A stretch of DNA of 64,000 nucleotides from Burkholderia sp. BCC1644 (GCF_902833225.1 NZ_CADFEI010000029.1:1-64000); one strand, 5' to 3'. Shown: positions 25,721 to 34,476, counted from the first letter of the stretch. The notes: generated from the letters alone by a model not told the origin. Translations and numbers: made by a program.

Positions 25721-27160
25721 CTACTGGACGGCGCGTCCGAGTTCGCGGTACAGGTCGGGATCGCTGCGCTTCAAACGCAGCGCGGCGCGGATGCCGAGCA
25801 CGCCGATGGCAAGCAGGAAGTACGGAAACATCGCGACGAAGGTCGAATCCGATCCGCTCAGCACGGACAGGTTGCGCACGACCAGCACGAGGCATGCGCC
25901 GAGCGCGATCACGCTGACGAGCGGCGCGATCAGGCGGTGCACGAGGCTGGCGTCGCGGTGATCTCGCGCGAAGAACGCGATGACCGAGGCAGCGACGAGG
26001 ATCTGCACCGCGATGATGCCGATCGTGGCCAGCGCGCTCATCCACGAGAACACGACCGCGAACGGATCGAGGCGGAAGGCGGCGGAGCCGGCGATCGCCG
26101 CGAGCGCGATCAGCGTCTGCACTTTCCCGGCGACGTCGGGGCAGCGATGCACGGGGCACGTATGGCCGAGCTTGCGCCACAGCACGCGTTCGCGGCCCAT
26201 CGCGTAGAAATAGCGCGTGATCGTATTGTGGAACGACAGGATGGCCGCGAACAGGCTCGTGACGAGCAGCACGTTCATCGCGTCCGTCGCGATGCCGCCG
26301 AGCAGCCGGCCGCTGACGGCAAACCACAGATTGGCCGGATCGCGAGTCGCTTGTGCGGTGATCTGCCCTTCGCCCCACGCCTCGACGATCGCCCACGACG
26401 ACAGCGCATAGAACACCATGATCAGGATCACGGCCAGGTATGTGGCGCGCGGGATCGTGCGTTTCGGGTCGCGGGCTTCCTCGGAGAAGATCGCCGTCGC
26501 CTCGAAGCCCATGTACGAGCCGAGGACGAACACGAGCGCGGTGCCGAGCCCGGGCGTGAACACCATCGCGGGGCTGAACGGCTTCGCGCTGAAGCCGCCG
26601 GCGCTCGCGCCGTGCACGACGATCGCGAGATCGAGCAGCATCACGATCGCGATCTCGCCGATCATCAGCATGCCGAGCAGCCGCCCGCTGAACTCGATGT
26701 GCCGCGCGCCGCAGAAGTGCACGGCGACGACGCAGGCCAGCGCGAACGCCCACCACGGAACGTCGATGCCGTAGTGCTGCTGGACGCCATTGTTCAGGAA
26801 GAAGCCGAACATGCAGTAGATCGCGATCTGCACGGCGTTGTACGCGACGATCGCGACGAACGCGCCGCCCACGCCGACCGGGCGCCCGAGCCCGTTCGCG
26901 ATATACGCATAGAACGCGCCCGCGTTGGAGATGTGCCGGCTCATCGCTGCGTAGCCGATGCTGAAGATCAGGTACATCACGCCCGCCAGCACGAATACGC
27001 CGGGCACGCCGGGGCCGTTGCCGAGCGAGAATGCCGCGGGCGTCGCGCCGACCATCGCGGTGAGCGGCGCGGCCGCGGCGACGACGAAGAAGACGATATG
27101 TGAAAGTCCGACGGCGTTTTTGCTGAGCCCTGCTTCGGACCGGGATGACAGTTCGTTCAT
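25721..27160 (-). CDS. APC-family amino acid/amine permease
   Basis: A 479-aa inner-membrane permease with about 12 hydrophobic helices. The start (GLSHIVFFVVAAAAPLTAMV) and the TM6-7 region (GSYMGFEATAIFSEEARDPKRTIPRATY) are APC-superfamily hallmarks. It probably imports the amine or amino acid used by the aminotransferase and dehydrogenase downstream. The gap to the next gene is 247 bp and holds its own motif copy, so the permease may be transcribed separately. Confidence 0.92.
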   Translation of the reverse strand: MNELSSRSEAGLSKNAVGLSHIVFFVVAAAAPLTAMVGATPAAFSLGNGPGVPGVFVLAGVMYLIFSIGYAAMSRHISNAGAFYAYIANGLGRPVGVGGAFVAIVAYNAVQIAIYCMFGFFLNNGVQQHYGIDVPWWAFALACVVAVHFCGARHIEFSGRLLGMLMIGEIAIVMLLDLAIVVHGASAGGFSAKPFSPAMVFTPGLGTALVFVLGSYMGFEATAIFSEEARDPKRTIPRATYLAVILIMVFYALSSWAIVEAWGEGQITAQATRDPANLWFAVSGRLLGGIATDAMNVLLVTSLFAAILSFHNTITRYFYAMGRERVLWRKLGHTCPVHRCPDVAGKVQTLIALAAIAGSAAFRLDPFAVVFSWMSALATIGIIAVQILVAASVIAFFARDHRDASLVHRLIAPLVSVIALGACLVLVVRNLSVLSGSDSTFVAMFPYFLLAIGVLGIRAALRLKRSDPDLYRELGRAVQ

Positions 27161-27369
27161 GGGTAGTCCTGCTGACCGGATCGTCCGTCAGGAGTCGATA
27201 CCGGCATGCCTGATCAATGTCCCTGCGTCGCGGGCCGATCCTGACGATCCGGCAGCGAAGGCTGCCGTCCGCCGACGACACAGGTATGCGCTTCGACGGC
27301 CGCCCGGTGTCGCGCACGGAGCGCTCGAGCGGGTCGACGACAAAATTTACGGTGCCGAAAAAGCGGACG

Positions 27370-27418
27370 TTGTCCGTTATCGGCAATCCGCGCGCGCCGG
27401 GCGGCAGGGGATTACCCG
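27370..27418 (-). promoter_or_regulatory. Bipartite regulator-binding motif, copy 2
   Basis: TTGTCCGTTATCGGCAATC at 27370-27388 and ATTACCCG ending at 27418 pair with copy 1 at 25587-25636. This copy lies about 210 bp upstream of the permease start and just beyond the end of the AraC gene. It is a candidate target of that regulator. Confidence 0.6.
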
Positions 27419-27458
27419 GATGCGACGCAGCGGCACACCGCGCCGCGGATGCGCGGCC

Positions 27459-28403
27459 TCAGCTCAAGCGCGGCGTGTGCGACGGCAGCTCGTGGAAATG
27501 TTGCTGGTAGTACGCGGAGAAGCGCCCGAAGTGGCAAAAGCCGAATTGCGCCGCCGCGTCGCCGATCCGCATCGTCTCGGGTGTCGTCATCAGGAAGCGT
27601 CGCACCGCGTTCAGCCGGATCGAGCGGAGGTAGGCCGTCGGCGTGGTGCCGACGACGTTCTGGAAGCTGTATTGCAGCGTACGGCGGCTGATTCGAAGGT
27701 GATAACAGAGATCGATGACCGTCGGCACGTCGTCGCTTTCCAGCGCGATTTCCTGGCTGCGGCGAACGATGTAGCTTTGCGTTGATGCCGACGGCAGCGC
27801 ACCGGCATCCGATTCATCGGACTGCACGAGGTCGAGCAGGATGCCGACGACGCTGTGCGCGAGCACGCGTTCGTCGAACGCATCGCGCGCCGTGAGCGAA
27901 CCGCTGTCGAGCGCCTGGCAGAGCACGCGCTCGAGGCCATCCAACGCATGGCCGTAACGCGCGGGCGAGATGGGCAGCACCGGCTGCTTCAGCACGCGCG
28001 CGGGTAGGTTCGCGAGTTCGTCGAGTGCGCGATCGGCCGTGAGCGTGCGATCGATCGTGAACGCGAGCACTTCGGTATCGCAAGGAAGATGGGCGACGAA
28101 CTCCTCGCCGCCGCGCAAGGTTAGCAGGCTCGGGCGCTCGACGGTGCGCCCCTGGACCACCGGCGCGACCGAGCTGGCGATCGGCAGCGCGAAGCAGAGG
28201 CGGTCGCGCGGCGCCATCCCGTGTTGCATGACGCGCTGGTTGATGCGTTCGCGAAAGACGTGAAAGCGCTGGCCGGCAACCTGGCGCAGCGACGTCGTGG
28301 CGGTGCCGGGACTGATCTGATCGTAGTGCTGCGACCAGTTCACGATCGCCTGGGAATGGAGGAACACATCCGAGAAGCACCGTGTTTCAGCGTGCAGGTT
28401 CAT
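27459..28403 (-). CDS. AraC-family regulator, EutR-like
   Basis: A 314-aa AraC/XylS regulator. The N-terminal sensor region contains SLRQVAGQRFHVFRERINQRVMQHG as in EutR-type proteins. The C-terminal double HTH has DLCYHLRISRRTLQYSFQNV and RIGDAAAQFGFCHFGRFSAYY. EutR relatives often control amine catabolism, which fits the permease, dehydrogenase and aminotransferase genes downstream on the same strand. The matching motifs at 25587 and 27370 are probable binding sites. Confidence 0.88.
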   Translation of the reverse strand: MNLHAETRCFSDVFLHSQAIVNWSQHYDQISPGTATTSLRQVAGQRFHVFRERINQRVMQHGMAPRDRLCFALPIASSVAPVVQGRTVERPSLLTLRGGEEFVAHLPCDTEVLAFTIDRTLTADRALDELANLPARVLKQPVLPISPARYGHALDGLERVLCQALDSGSLTARDAFDERVLAHSVVGILLDLVQSDESDAGALPSASTQSYIVRRSQEIALESDDVPTVIDLCYHLRISRRTLQYSFQNVVGTTPTAYLRSIRLNAVRRFLMTTPETMRIGDAAAQFGFCHFGRFSAYYQQHFHELPSHTPRLS

Positions 28404-28898
28404 GATCTAACCAATATGTCCGTTCAAGAATCCGAACCCGGCTGCAGCCAAAGCAAACTTGCTGCTGGCAGGACTAGAGGCGGCGTTGGCTACCGTGCGC
28501 AACCAAGAACGTCTCGGACACTGTTGCATACTCCAATTGAATCTGGCGAAGATGATAACCAGAAAAAATTCAGCACGAGGCATTGACTAAGCCCCGGCGC
28601 TGTTCGTCGTGCCACCTGCACATGGGGGCGCAGTGGCATCAGCTGGAAGCAGGGAATTGGAAGAAAAGTCCAAAAAATGTGGGATTAATGAGTATAAAAA
28701 TGATGTTTTATGTCAAAAATTGCAAGAAAACTCCAACATTAAGGATTTTGTAAATATCCTTATCAGTGTGTTCAAAGCGGGGCGCACAATGGCTCGCCCC
28801 AAGGCAAGGGGGACGCCAGTGTGCGTGATTGTCAACGGGGTGGCGGCTTTCAGGCTAGCGTTCTTCTCTAGCTCGTCGAGGTGCCCCTATGTCTCTCG
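28404..28898. other. AT-rich intergenic stretch
   Basis: About 500 bases without a supportable gene. From 28655 to 28760 the sequence is unusually AT-rich and contains an AAGGAT-N9-ATCCTT inverted repeat. It ends where IS110 homology begins near 28899. A 106-codon plus-strand frame crosses it but has no family features. Confidence 0.4.
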
Positions 28899-29160
28899 TC
28901 AAGCGTTAGGTGCTGACTTGGGTTGGTAAATGGTGCCATCACGAAGCACGGCGAATAGGACGTCGCTGCATCGCCCTGCCAGTGCGATGAGGGTCTGCTG
29001 TGGCGCCGGCCTTACCGGATCTTGCGCGAGCAATAAGTGGGTGTGTGCTGGACCTTACTTTCCTTAGTACTTCGTACAGTAGATGACGGTGACCGACGCG
29101 GTGCAGGTCGCCGACCGCGGCGAGGATAGTCATGGCGATTACCGAGCCAATGCCAGGTAG
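28899..29160 (-). pseudogene. IS110-family relics (C-terminus and central piece)
   Basis: On the minus strand about 33 codons read TLIALAGRCSDVLFAVLRDG and TIYQPKSAPNA, matching the C-terminus of the IS110 transposase at 52793-53935, including the DNA after the stop. Next to it, in another frame, LPGIGSVIAMTILAAVGDLH is the helix-hairpin-helix piece of an IS110-type transposase. The two are joined without the sequence that should separate them. Confidence 0.7.
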
Positions 29161-29197
29161 TGTCTTCAGATGGGCGAAGTTGGCATTACCGTGAAGT

Positions 29198-29380
29198 TTC
29201 CCTCGCCTATTCAGGTCAGAACGTTAAGCATGAGGCGACTGCCAATCCCATCACGTTTGTGTTTAGCGCCCATACACGGTTTGTCGGCGAGTGGTCAACC
29301 CAGTTGATGCAGATCCTCGTCCTCACTAGCGTCTTTGCTGTATTGCCCTCGTTGCATAACGCGCTCTGCCGTTATCTGTT
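29198..29380 (+). pseudogene. APC permease relic, internal fragment
   Basis: The frame reads LAYSGQNVKHEATANPITFV, then TRFVGEWSTQLMQILVLTSV and LHNALCRYL, matching residues about 255-315 of the permease at 46097-47524. The 5' side joins IS110 debris near 29198. The 3' side stops exactly at the IS2-type left end at 29381, so that insertion or a linked deletion removed the rest. Confidence 0.85.
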
Positions 29381-29474
29381 TGGAGCAGCCCCCTGAAACA
29401 CCGGACGTAGCCTCTCGCTTAAACTAGCGGGTAGGCATAAGACTGTGTTTTTGACTAACACCAGGCAGGAAGTG

Positions 29475-29798
29475 ATGGAAGTGTTGACGGGCCCAGAGCG
29501 TCGGCGGCGCTGGACGGCGGAGCAGAAGCTGGCGATGGTGCGCGAGAACTTCGAGCCGGGGAAGTCGGTTTCGATAGTCGCGCGCCAGCACGGCGTGAAC
29601 CCGAACCAGCTGTTCCATCGGCGCAAGCTGTACCAGGACGGGAGCCTGTCAGCAGTCAAGGCTGGCGAGGAAGTGGTTCCGGCATCGGAGCGGGCCGATG
29701 TGCTCAAGCAGATTCGCGAGCTGCAACGGATGCTCGGCAAGAAGACTATGGAGAACGAGATTCTCCGAGAAGCAGTCGAGTACGGCCGGGCAAAAATG
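29475..29798 (+). pseudogene. IS2-type orfA, interrupted
   Basis: OrfA binds the IS ends. The frame reads EVLTGPERRRRWTAEQKLAM, VRENFEPGKSVSIVARQHGV and NPNQLFHRRKLYQDGSL, an HTH_Tnp_1 domain, followed by the Leu-rich IRELQRMLGKKTMENEILRE. It loses homology after YGRAKM, exactly at the left end of the first IS110-family element. The frame continues into that element as junk. Confidence 0.85.
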
Positions 29799-31157
29799 TA
29801 TGGTCCGCCCCGGTTTTGCAAGCGGGTTCTGTGTGACGAAGCAGTTTGCGTAAATGTATCCGGCCTCTCGCCAGTCAGCCGCTTTTGGCGGCAAGGCCAT
29901 GTTGGGATATGCGCGCTCGGTTCCCAATAAATGGACTGACCTCAAGGACCGCTTTTTTGTCCCGGGTTTACCGAACGCCGTAGCACAGTTTCGTCATCAG
30001 GTATCAGCCTGCAAACTTGGAAGGGTGTTCATTACCTCCTACTGCTGTTTCGGTTGCCTAAGATAGAACGCACCTTGGCGGGTCAGCACGGCCCACGAAA
30101 TTCTTGCGAGCTTGTTGGCCAAAGCGACGATGATCTGGTTGCGATGTATGCCCCGTGCTTCCATTCGGGCTATCCAGGCGCCGAGATGATCTTTTGTTCG
30201 ATCGAGATGCAGCACGCAGGAACGAGCGCCGTGCACAAGCAGCTTGCGCAAATAGGGATTGCCGCGCTTACTGATTCCGAGCAAGCACTGTTTGCCACCC
30301 GTCGAGAATTTCTTCGGCACAAGCCCAAGCCAGGCAGCCAGATGCCGACCGGATTTGAATTGAGTGCCTGTCCCGGCGAAAGCAGTAATGGCCGTCGCTG
30401 TGAGTTGGCCGATACCCGGCACTGATGTCAGTCGGGTAGCAGCATCGTCGGCGCTGGCAATAGATTCGATTTGCTGCCGAAGTTGCAGCAGACGTGCCTC
30501 GATGGAACGATATTCCTGCCATAGCTCCTCGAGCAGGCGGCGCATCGACGGAGTCAGTCCGTTTTGGTCATCTGAGAGAATCGATGGCATGTCACGGACG
30601 AAGTATGCGGCGCCGACACTGATGGTGAGACCATATTCGAGTAGAAAAGCACGGGCCTGATTGATGACGGGCGTCTTGTTGGAAACGAGCCGTTGCCGGA
30701 CACGGTGTAGCGCTTGTAAATCGAGCTGGGCCTCTGTCTTCGGCTGTGCGAAGCGCATGGTAGGACGGGAGATTGCTTCGGCGATCGTCTCTGCGTCGAT
30801 CATGTCCGTCTTGTTGGACTTGACGAACGGTTTGTCGAACTGCGCGGGGACTATCCGGACCTCGTGACCGGAGAGGGCGGCCTTACGAGCAAGCCAGTTA
30901 CTGCCAGGGCAGGCCTCCATCCCGACAACTGTTGGTGACGCACGGGCGAGAAATTCGATGAGGCTTTCGCGAGTGAAGCGGTTTCTGAACACCGGCTTGC
31001 CAGCGAAATCGAGTCCGACGACGTGAAACGCTGATTTGCCGATGTCGATGCCCATGCGAACCACGACAGGTTTGACAGGCTGACTCATGACACACCTCGT
31101 CGGAAGTTGTACGTGTCACCGCCGATTATGCGACTGCGGGAGGGGCGGACCATCCTA
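29799..31157 (-). mobile_element. IS110-family (IS1111-type) element inside the IS2-type element
   Basis: Near its ends are perfect 12-bp inverted repeats, ATGGTCCGCCCC at 29800-29811 and its inverse at 31142-31153. Subterminal inverted repeats are the mark of the IS1111 subgroup. The transposase gene (30039-31088, minus) leaves a 3' non-coding region of about 240 bp (29799-30038), where this subgroup encodes its guide RNA. The undisturbed target can be rebuilt as GGGCAAAAATGGATAGCGC. Confidence 0.85.
30039..31088 (-). CDS. IS110-family transposase (IS1111 type)
   Basis: A 349-aa transposase. The N-terminal RuvC-like DEDD domain shows RMGIDIGKSAFHVVGLD, VVGMEACPGSNW and FVKSNKTDMIDAETIAEA. 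The C-terminal Tnp domain has TSVPGIGQLTATAITAF and GRHLAAWLGLVPKKFSTGGK, with the conserved Ser of the second active site in that stretch. Length is full and no stop or frameshift is seen, so it may be active. Confidence 0.93.
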   Translation of the reverse strand: MSQPVKPVVVRMGIDIGKSAFHVVGLDFAGKPVFRNRFTRESLIEFLARASPTVVGMEACPGSNWLARKAALSGHEVRIVPAQFDKPFVKSNKTDMIDAETIAEAISRPTMRFAQPKTEAQLDLQALHRVRQRLVSNKTPVINQARAFLLEYGLTISVGAAYFVRDMPSILSDDQNGLTPSMRRLLEELWQEYRSIEARLLQLRQQIESIASADDAATRLTSVPGIGQLTATAITAFAGTGTQFKSGRHLAAWLGLVPKKFSTGGKQCLLGISKRGNPYLRKLLVHGARSCVLHLDRTKDHLGAWIARMEARGIHRNQIIVALANKLARISWAVLTRQGAFYLRQPKQQ

Positions 31158-31193
31158 TTAATGGATAGCGCACTCGCCCTCGCTGCCGGAGGA

Positions 31194-32632
31194 ATGAAAT
31201 GAACGTCTCCCACCCTCGCGATCCACGAGCGTGGGAGGCTCAGGAAGGTGGATCCTCACGGGCCGACGGCATCAGAGTGTCCAAGAGGAAGATCATTGAG
31301 GTCTTCACAGGCAAACCGGAGGATCCTCATGAAGCTTACGCCAGTTGGGATTGACATCGCAAAGTCTCTGTTTCAGGTCCACCACGTGAATATGGAAACG
31401 GGTGAGGTTGTGAATAAGGCAATCAAGCGCGCCGGATTCCTCGAGTATTTTGCAAACCGGACGCCATGTCTGATCGGCATGGAGGCATGTGGCGGCTCAC
31501 AGCACTGGGCACGCGAGTTGGAGAAGATGGGGCATCAGGTTAAGTTGATGCCGGCGCGCTTCGTCAAGGCGTTCAACATCGGCAACAAGAACGACGCAGC
31601 GGATGCGAGAGCAATATGGCTCGCAGTGCAGCAGCCATGCAAAGCAGTCGCGGTAAAGACCGAGGATCAACAAGCCGTACTGGCGATGCACCGAATGCGC
31701 CAGCAACTGGTGAAGGTCCGGACCATGCAGATCAACGCGCTGCGCGGTTTGTTGACCGAATACGGTGAAGTAATGGGCACGAGCCGTGCGGCGCTCGATA
31801 AAGGGATATCTGGAGTGCTGGAGCGGCTCGCTGAGCGCCTACCGGCGATGCTGATCGACACGCTACGTGAGCAGTGGAATGGTCTGGCGAAGCTGGACGA
31901 ACAGATCGCGACAATCGAGAGGCGGCTGAGAACATGGATGAAGCAAGATCGGGCGTGCGCGACTATCGCTGCGATACCAGGAATCGGATTGCTCACGGCC
32001 ACCGCGGCGGTGGCAACGATGGGAGACGCGAAGGTGTTTAGATCTGGGCGGGAATTCGCGGCATACATCGGATTGGTACCGAAGCAGTCAGGGTCGGGAG
32101 GCAAGGTCAATCTGCAGGGCATCAGCAAGCGCGGCGACACGTATCTGCGCACGTTGCTGATTCACGGTGCGCGCAGTGTGTTGGCAAACGCAAAAGATCC
32201 CGGACCATGGATTGAGCAAATCAGAAAGCGTCGGCCACCGAATGTGGTGATCGTTGCGTTGGCTAACAAGATGGCACGAACGATTTGGGCCGTTCTTGCA
32301 CACGAAAAGCCGTACGAGAAGACCTACGTGAGTGCAAAGCCGGCATGATGGGCTTTGCCGCGTAGAAGATCAACGTTCTGCAGAGGGGAGAACTGTCGAA
32401 AGGTTGCGCAGGCGTTTTGCGTGTGATGACGAACCAGGTAAGACCGTGACTCGCCAAGCCTGAACTGGTCGTAGAGTCTCGAGCTCGCCGGAGGAATGAG
32501 GCACGAGTCAGCGGATTTCATCGGGGCCCGCAGCGGGAGTACCGGCTGCAAGAAGGCCGGATATAGAGCTGCAACCCATCCTGTCCGTCAACGCACAAGA
32601 AAACCTGCACAAACGGGAGACGTTCATATAGA
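31194..32632 (+). mobile_element. Second IS110-family (IS1111-type) element inside the IS2-type element
   Basis: Perfect 13-bp subterminal inverted repeats, ATGAACGTCTCCC at 31199-31211 and its inverse at 32615-32627, frame the transposase gene (31329-32348). The 3' non-coding region (32349-32632, about 280 bp) is long enough for a bridge/seek RNA. It contains GCCGGAGGAATGA (32487-32499), identical to the left target junction at 31185-31197, and GACGAACCAG (32428-32437), one base longer than the right flank GACGACCAG at 32631-32639. Confidence 0.85.
31329..32348 (+). CDS. IS110-family transposase (second element)
   Basis: A 339-aa full-length transposase starting at MKLTPVGIDIAKSLFQVHHV. Further DEDD motifs are LIGMEACGGSQHWAR and IGNKNDAADARAIWLAVQ. 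The C-terminal domain shows AAIPGIGLLTATAAVATMGD and GREFAAYIGLVPKQSGSGGK. GGAGGA is 6-7 nt upstream of the ATG; the frame is open further upstream but lacks homology there. It differs clearly from the transposase at 30039-31088, so two unlike elements hit the same spot. Confidence 0.93.
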   Translation: MKLTPVGIDIAKSLFQVHHVNMETGEVVNKAIKRAGFLEYFANRTPCLIGMEACGGSQHWARELEKMGHQVKLMPARFVKAFNIGNKNDAADARAIWLAVQQPCKAVAVKTEDQQAVLAMHRMRQQLVKVRTMQINALRGLLTEYGEVMGTSRAALDKGISGVLERLAERLPAMLIDTLREQWNGLAKLDEQIATIERRLRTWMKQDRACATIAAIPGIGLLTATAAVATMGDAKVFRSGREFAAYIGLVPKQSGSGGKVNLQGISKRGDTYLRTLLIHGARSVLANAKDPGPWIEQIRKRRPPNVVIVALANKMARTIWAVLAHEKPYEKTYVSAKPA

Positions 32633-32638
32633 CGACCA

Positions 32639-33487
32639 GTGAAACTGGGTTGTGAAGTTCTCGGCGTGTCGCGCTCGAACGTATCGGCACGACTGTCGCG
32701 TCCGACGACGTGGCGCGATGGCCGTCAATCGAGGCAGACCGACGATGCGGTCGTGGTCGAGGAAATCCGCCGGGTCGTCGGCGATTTGCCCAGCTATGGC
32801 TATCGGCGGGTTTGGGGCACGTTGCGTAACGAGCGCGTTGCGCTTGGACTGGTCCCGTTCAACGCTAAGCGCATCCATCGCGTCATGCGCACGCACGGGC
32901 TGCTGATGCAGCGCCGACCGAATCCGCCTCGGCCGCAACGTCGACATGACGGCAAGGTGGCCGTGGCGCGCAGCAATCAGCGATGGTGCTCGGACGGCTT
33001 CGAGTTCCGCTGCGACAACGGAGAACCGCTGCGCGTGACGATTGCGCTGGATTGCTGCGACCGTGGAGCGATGAGTTGGGCGGTCACGAGGGCAGGCCAT
33101 AGCGGCGACATCGTTCGCGACGTGATGCTGGCTGCAGTGGAAAACCGGTTTGGCAACGGACCGCATACACCGTCCGAAATCGAGTGGCTGAGCGACAACG
33201 GTTCGGGCTACACGGCCGACGATACGCGCCGGTTCGCAGCAGCCATCGGCCTGAAGCCATTGACCACGCCGGTGTGCAGCCCGCAAAGTAACGGGATGGC
33301 TGGGAGCTTCGTGAAAACGATGAAGCGCGACTACGTCGCCTTCATGCCGAAGTCGGATGCGGCGACTGCTGCACGCAACCTGGCCATCGCGTTCGAGCAT
33401 TACAACGAGAAGCATCCCCATAGCGCGCTGAAATATCGCCCGCCTCGCGAGTTCCGGCGCTCGCTGGATTCAGCAACCTTAGTGTGA
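32639..33487 (+). CDS. IS2-type orfB (DDE integrase), catalytic Glu lost
   Basis: A 282-aa OrfB from GTG at 32639. HTH_21-like KLGCEVLGVSRSNVSARLSR is followed by PSYGYRRVWGTLR and the rve core. The two Asp are in WCSDGFEF and EWLSDNGSGY. The third residue should be Glu in a GMAESFVKT motif, as in the sister element at 48068-48904, but here it reads GMAGSFVKT. Together with the split from orfA, this makes the element non-autonomous. Confidence 0.88.
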   Translation: MKLGCEVLGVSRSNVSARLSRPTTWRDGRQSRQTDDAVVVEEIRRVVGDLPSYGYRRVWGTLRNERVALGLVPFNAKRIHRVMRTHGLLMQRRPNPPRPQRRHDGKVAVARSNQRWCSDGFEFRCDNGEPLRVTIALDCCDRGAMSWAVTRAGHSGDIVRDVMLAAVENRFGNGPHTPSEIEWLSDNGSGYTADDTRRFAAAIGLKPLTTPVCSPQSNGMAGSFVKTMKRDYVAFMPKSDAATAARNLAIAFEHYNEKHPHSALKYRPPREFRRSLDSATLV

Positions 33488-33662
33488 CGCCGTGCCCGGA
33501 ACTACAGGGTCAACTCCAGTTCGTGTTGCTGCGCGATATCAGGTCAGCGTTCCAATGCTCTGGGAAATGAGCGAGCAGGACGGTACGTTAGCAGAATAAG
33601 CGGACACGATTGGCGCCATTGGCAGAATTTACGAACTTCAACCGCGACGAAAGAGCAAACGA

Positions 33663-34244
33663 TTACCTAGGTTTGCGCTTGACCGTCTTGGTTTGCCAGC
33701 TTTCTTCGTTCAGCAGGCGAGTGAATAGTCGATTTCGCATGGCCCCTGTTAGCGGTGTCACGCCAAGCAGCACATTGAACGCGATGCCACTCGCCGCGAA
33801 GTAACGCAGAAGCGAGAGTTCGAAATCGTCAGCCTCCTTGTCCATTGTTTTCAGCTTGTCGGCATCAACGTTGTTTCGGCCCTCTAGCAATTCCGGACTT
33901 TCGATGATTGCCGCCAGCACCGCGCGTGCGACCGAATTCGGTTGATTGATGGCTTCCCGAAAAATCGCGATCTGGGCCGCGAGCGTCGGCTCGACCTTCG
34001 ACGCTCCTTCCTTGACGAGGTAATCGCGCCCGAACTGTTCGAATTGCTGCTGCTGGAATTCGAGTAACGCCTGGAGCACACCCTGCTTGGTACGAAACTG
34101 ATGCAACAACCCCCCCTTGCTGATGCCGCTCTCGCGCGAGAGCGCGTCGAACGTCAAGCCTCCCACGCCGTCGCGAGTGAGGATGCTGAGTGCTGCATCG
34201 ATTGCCTTCTTGCGGGATATTTCCGAGCGAGTCTGGTTGTCCAT
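33663..34244 (-). CDS. TetR-family transcriptional regulator
   Basis: A 193-aa TetR/AcrR repressor. The HTH is at residues 12-58 (KAIDAALSILTRDGVGGLTF, ESGISKGGLLHQFRTKQGVL). The C-terminal domain ends in a membrane-protein-like pattern (FNVLLGVTPLTGAMRNRLF), as in TetR_C_37-type proteins. It is divergent from the DUF3313 lipoprotein, and the AAACCG-N6-CGGTTT site in the gap is a probable operator. No strong ribosome site is seen. Confidence 0.9.
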   Translation of the reverse strand: MDNQTRSEISRKKAIDAALSILTRDGVGGLTFDALSRESGISKGGLLHQFRTKQGVLQALLEFQQQQFEQFGRDYLVKEGASKVEPTLAAQIAIFREAINQPNSVARAVLAAIIESPELLEGRNNVDADKLKTMDKEADDFELSLLRYFAASGIAFNVLLGVTPLTGAMRNRLFTRLLNEESWQTKTVKRKPR

Positions 34245-34365
34245 TTAATATTCGCGATGGTGTCGCGCTTGTGCGCGGTGATGTGGCGGTAGGTCCAGGC
34301 GAACTCGAGATGATGCTCTCGGCCGCAACCCCCCATTGTACCTTGGCGATTTCTTTTCAAAAAAC

Positions 34366-34383
34366 AAACCGGGCAGACGGTTT
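34366..34383. promoter_or_regulatory. Candidate TetR operator, site 1
   Basis: AAACCG-GGCAGA-CGGTTT, an inverted repeat with 6-bp arms and 6-bp spacing, lies between the TetR gene and the DUF3313 gene. The same arms and spacing recur at the centre of the palindrome at 36493-36548. Confidence 0.7.
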
Positions 34384-34476
34384 ACATATGGCAAGGACGA
34401 TGCTACGCTTCCCTTGCGTCAACCCTTTCGCAATTTCACCTCTAGTGCCGGCCGAGCGCCTTCCATGGAATCCGAC

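Larger units (their letters stand above)
29381..33518 (+). mobile_element. IS2-type IS3-family element, split by two IS110-family insertions
   Basis: The left end TGGAGCAGCCCCCTG starts at 29381. The right end (inverse TGGAGTTGACCCTGT) finishes at 33518. orfA runs from 29475 to the first insertion at 29798. A ~33-bp piece of the element (about 31159-31193) lies between the two inserted elements, and orfB follows at 32639. Without the inserts it would be about 1.35 kb, as usual for this group. No matching 5-bp target duplication flanks it, so at least one flank has been rearranged. Confidence 0.85.

Noticed and set aside
28609..28929. A 106-codon plus-strand frame in an AT-rich stretch
   Set aside because: No family signature, and its last codons lie in IS110-derived DNA read on the wrong strand.
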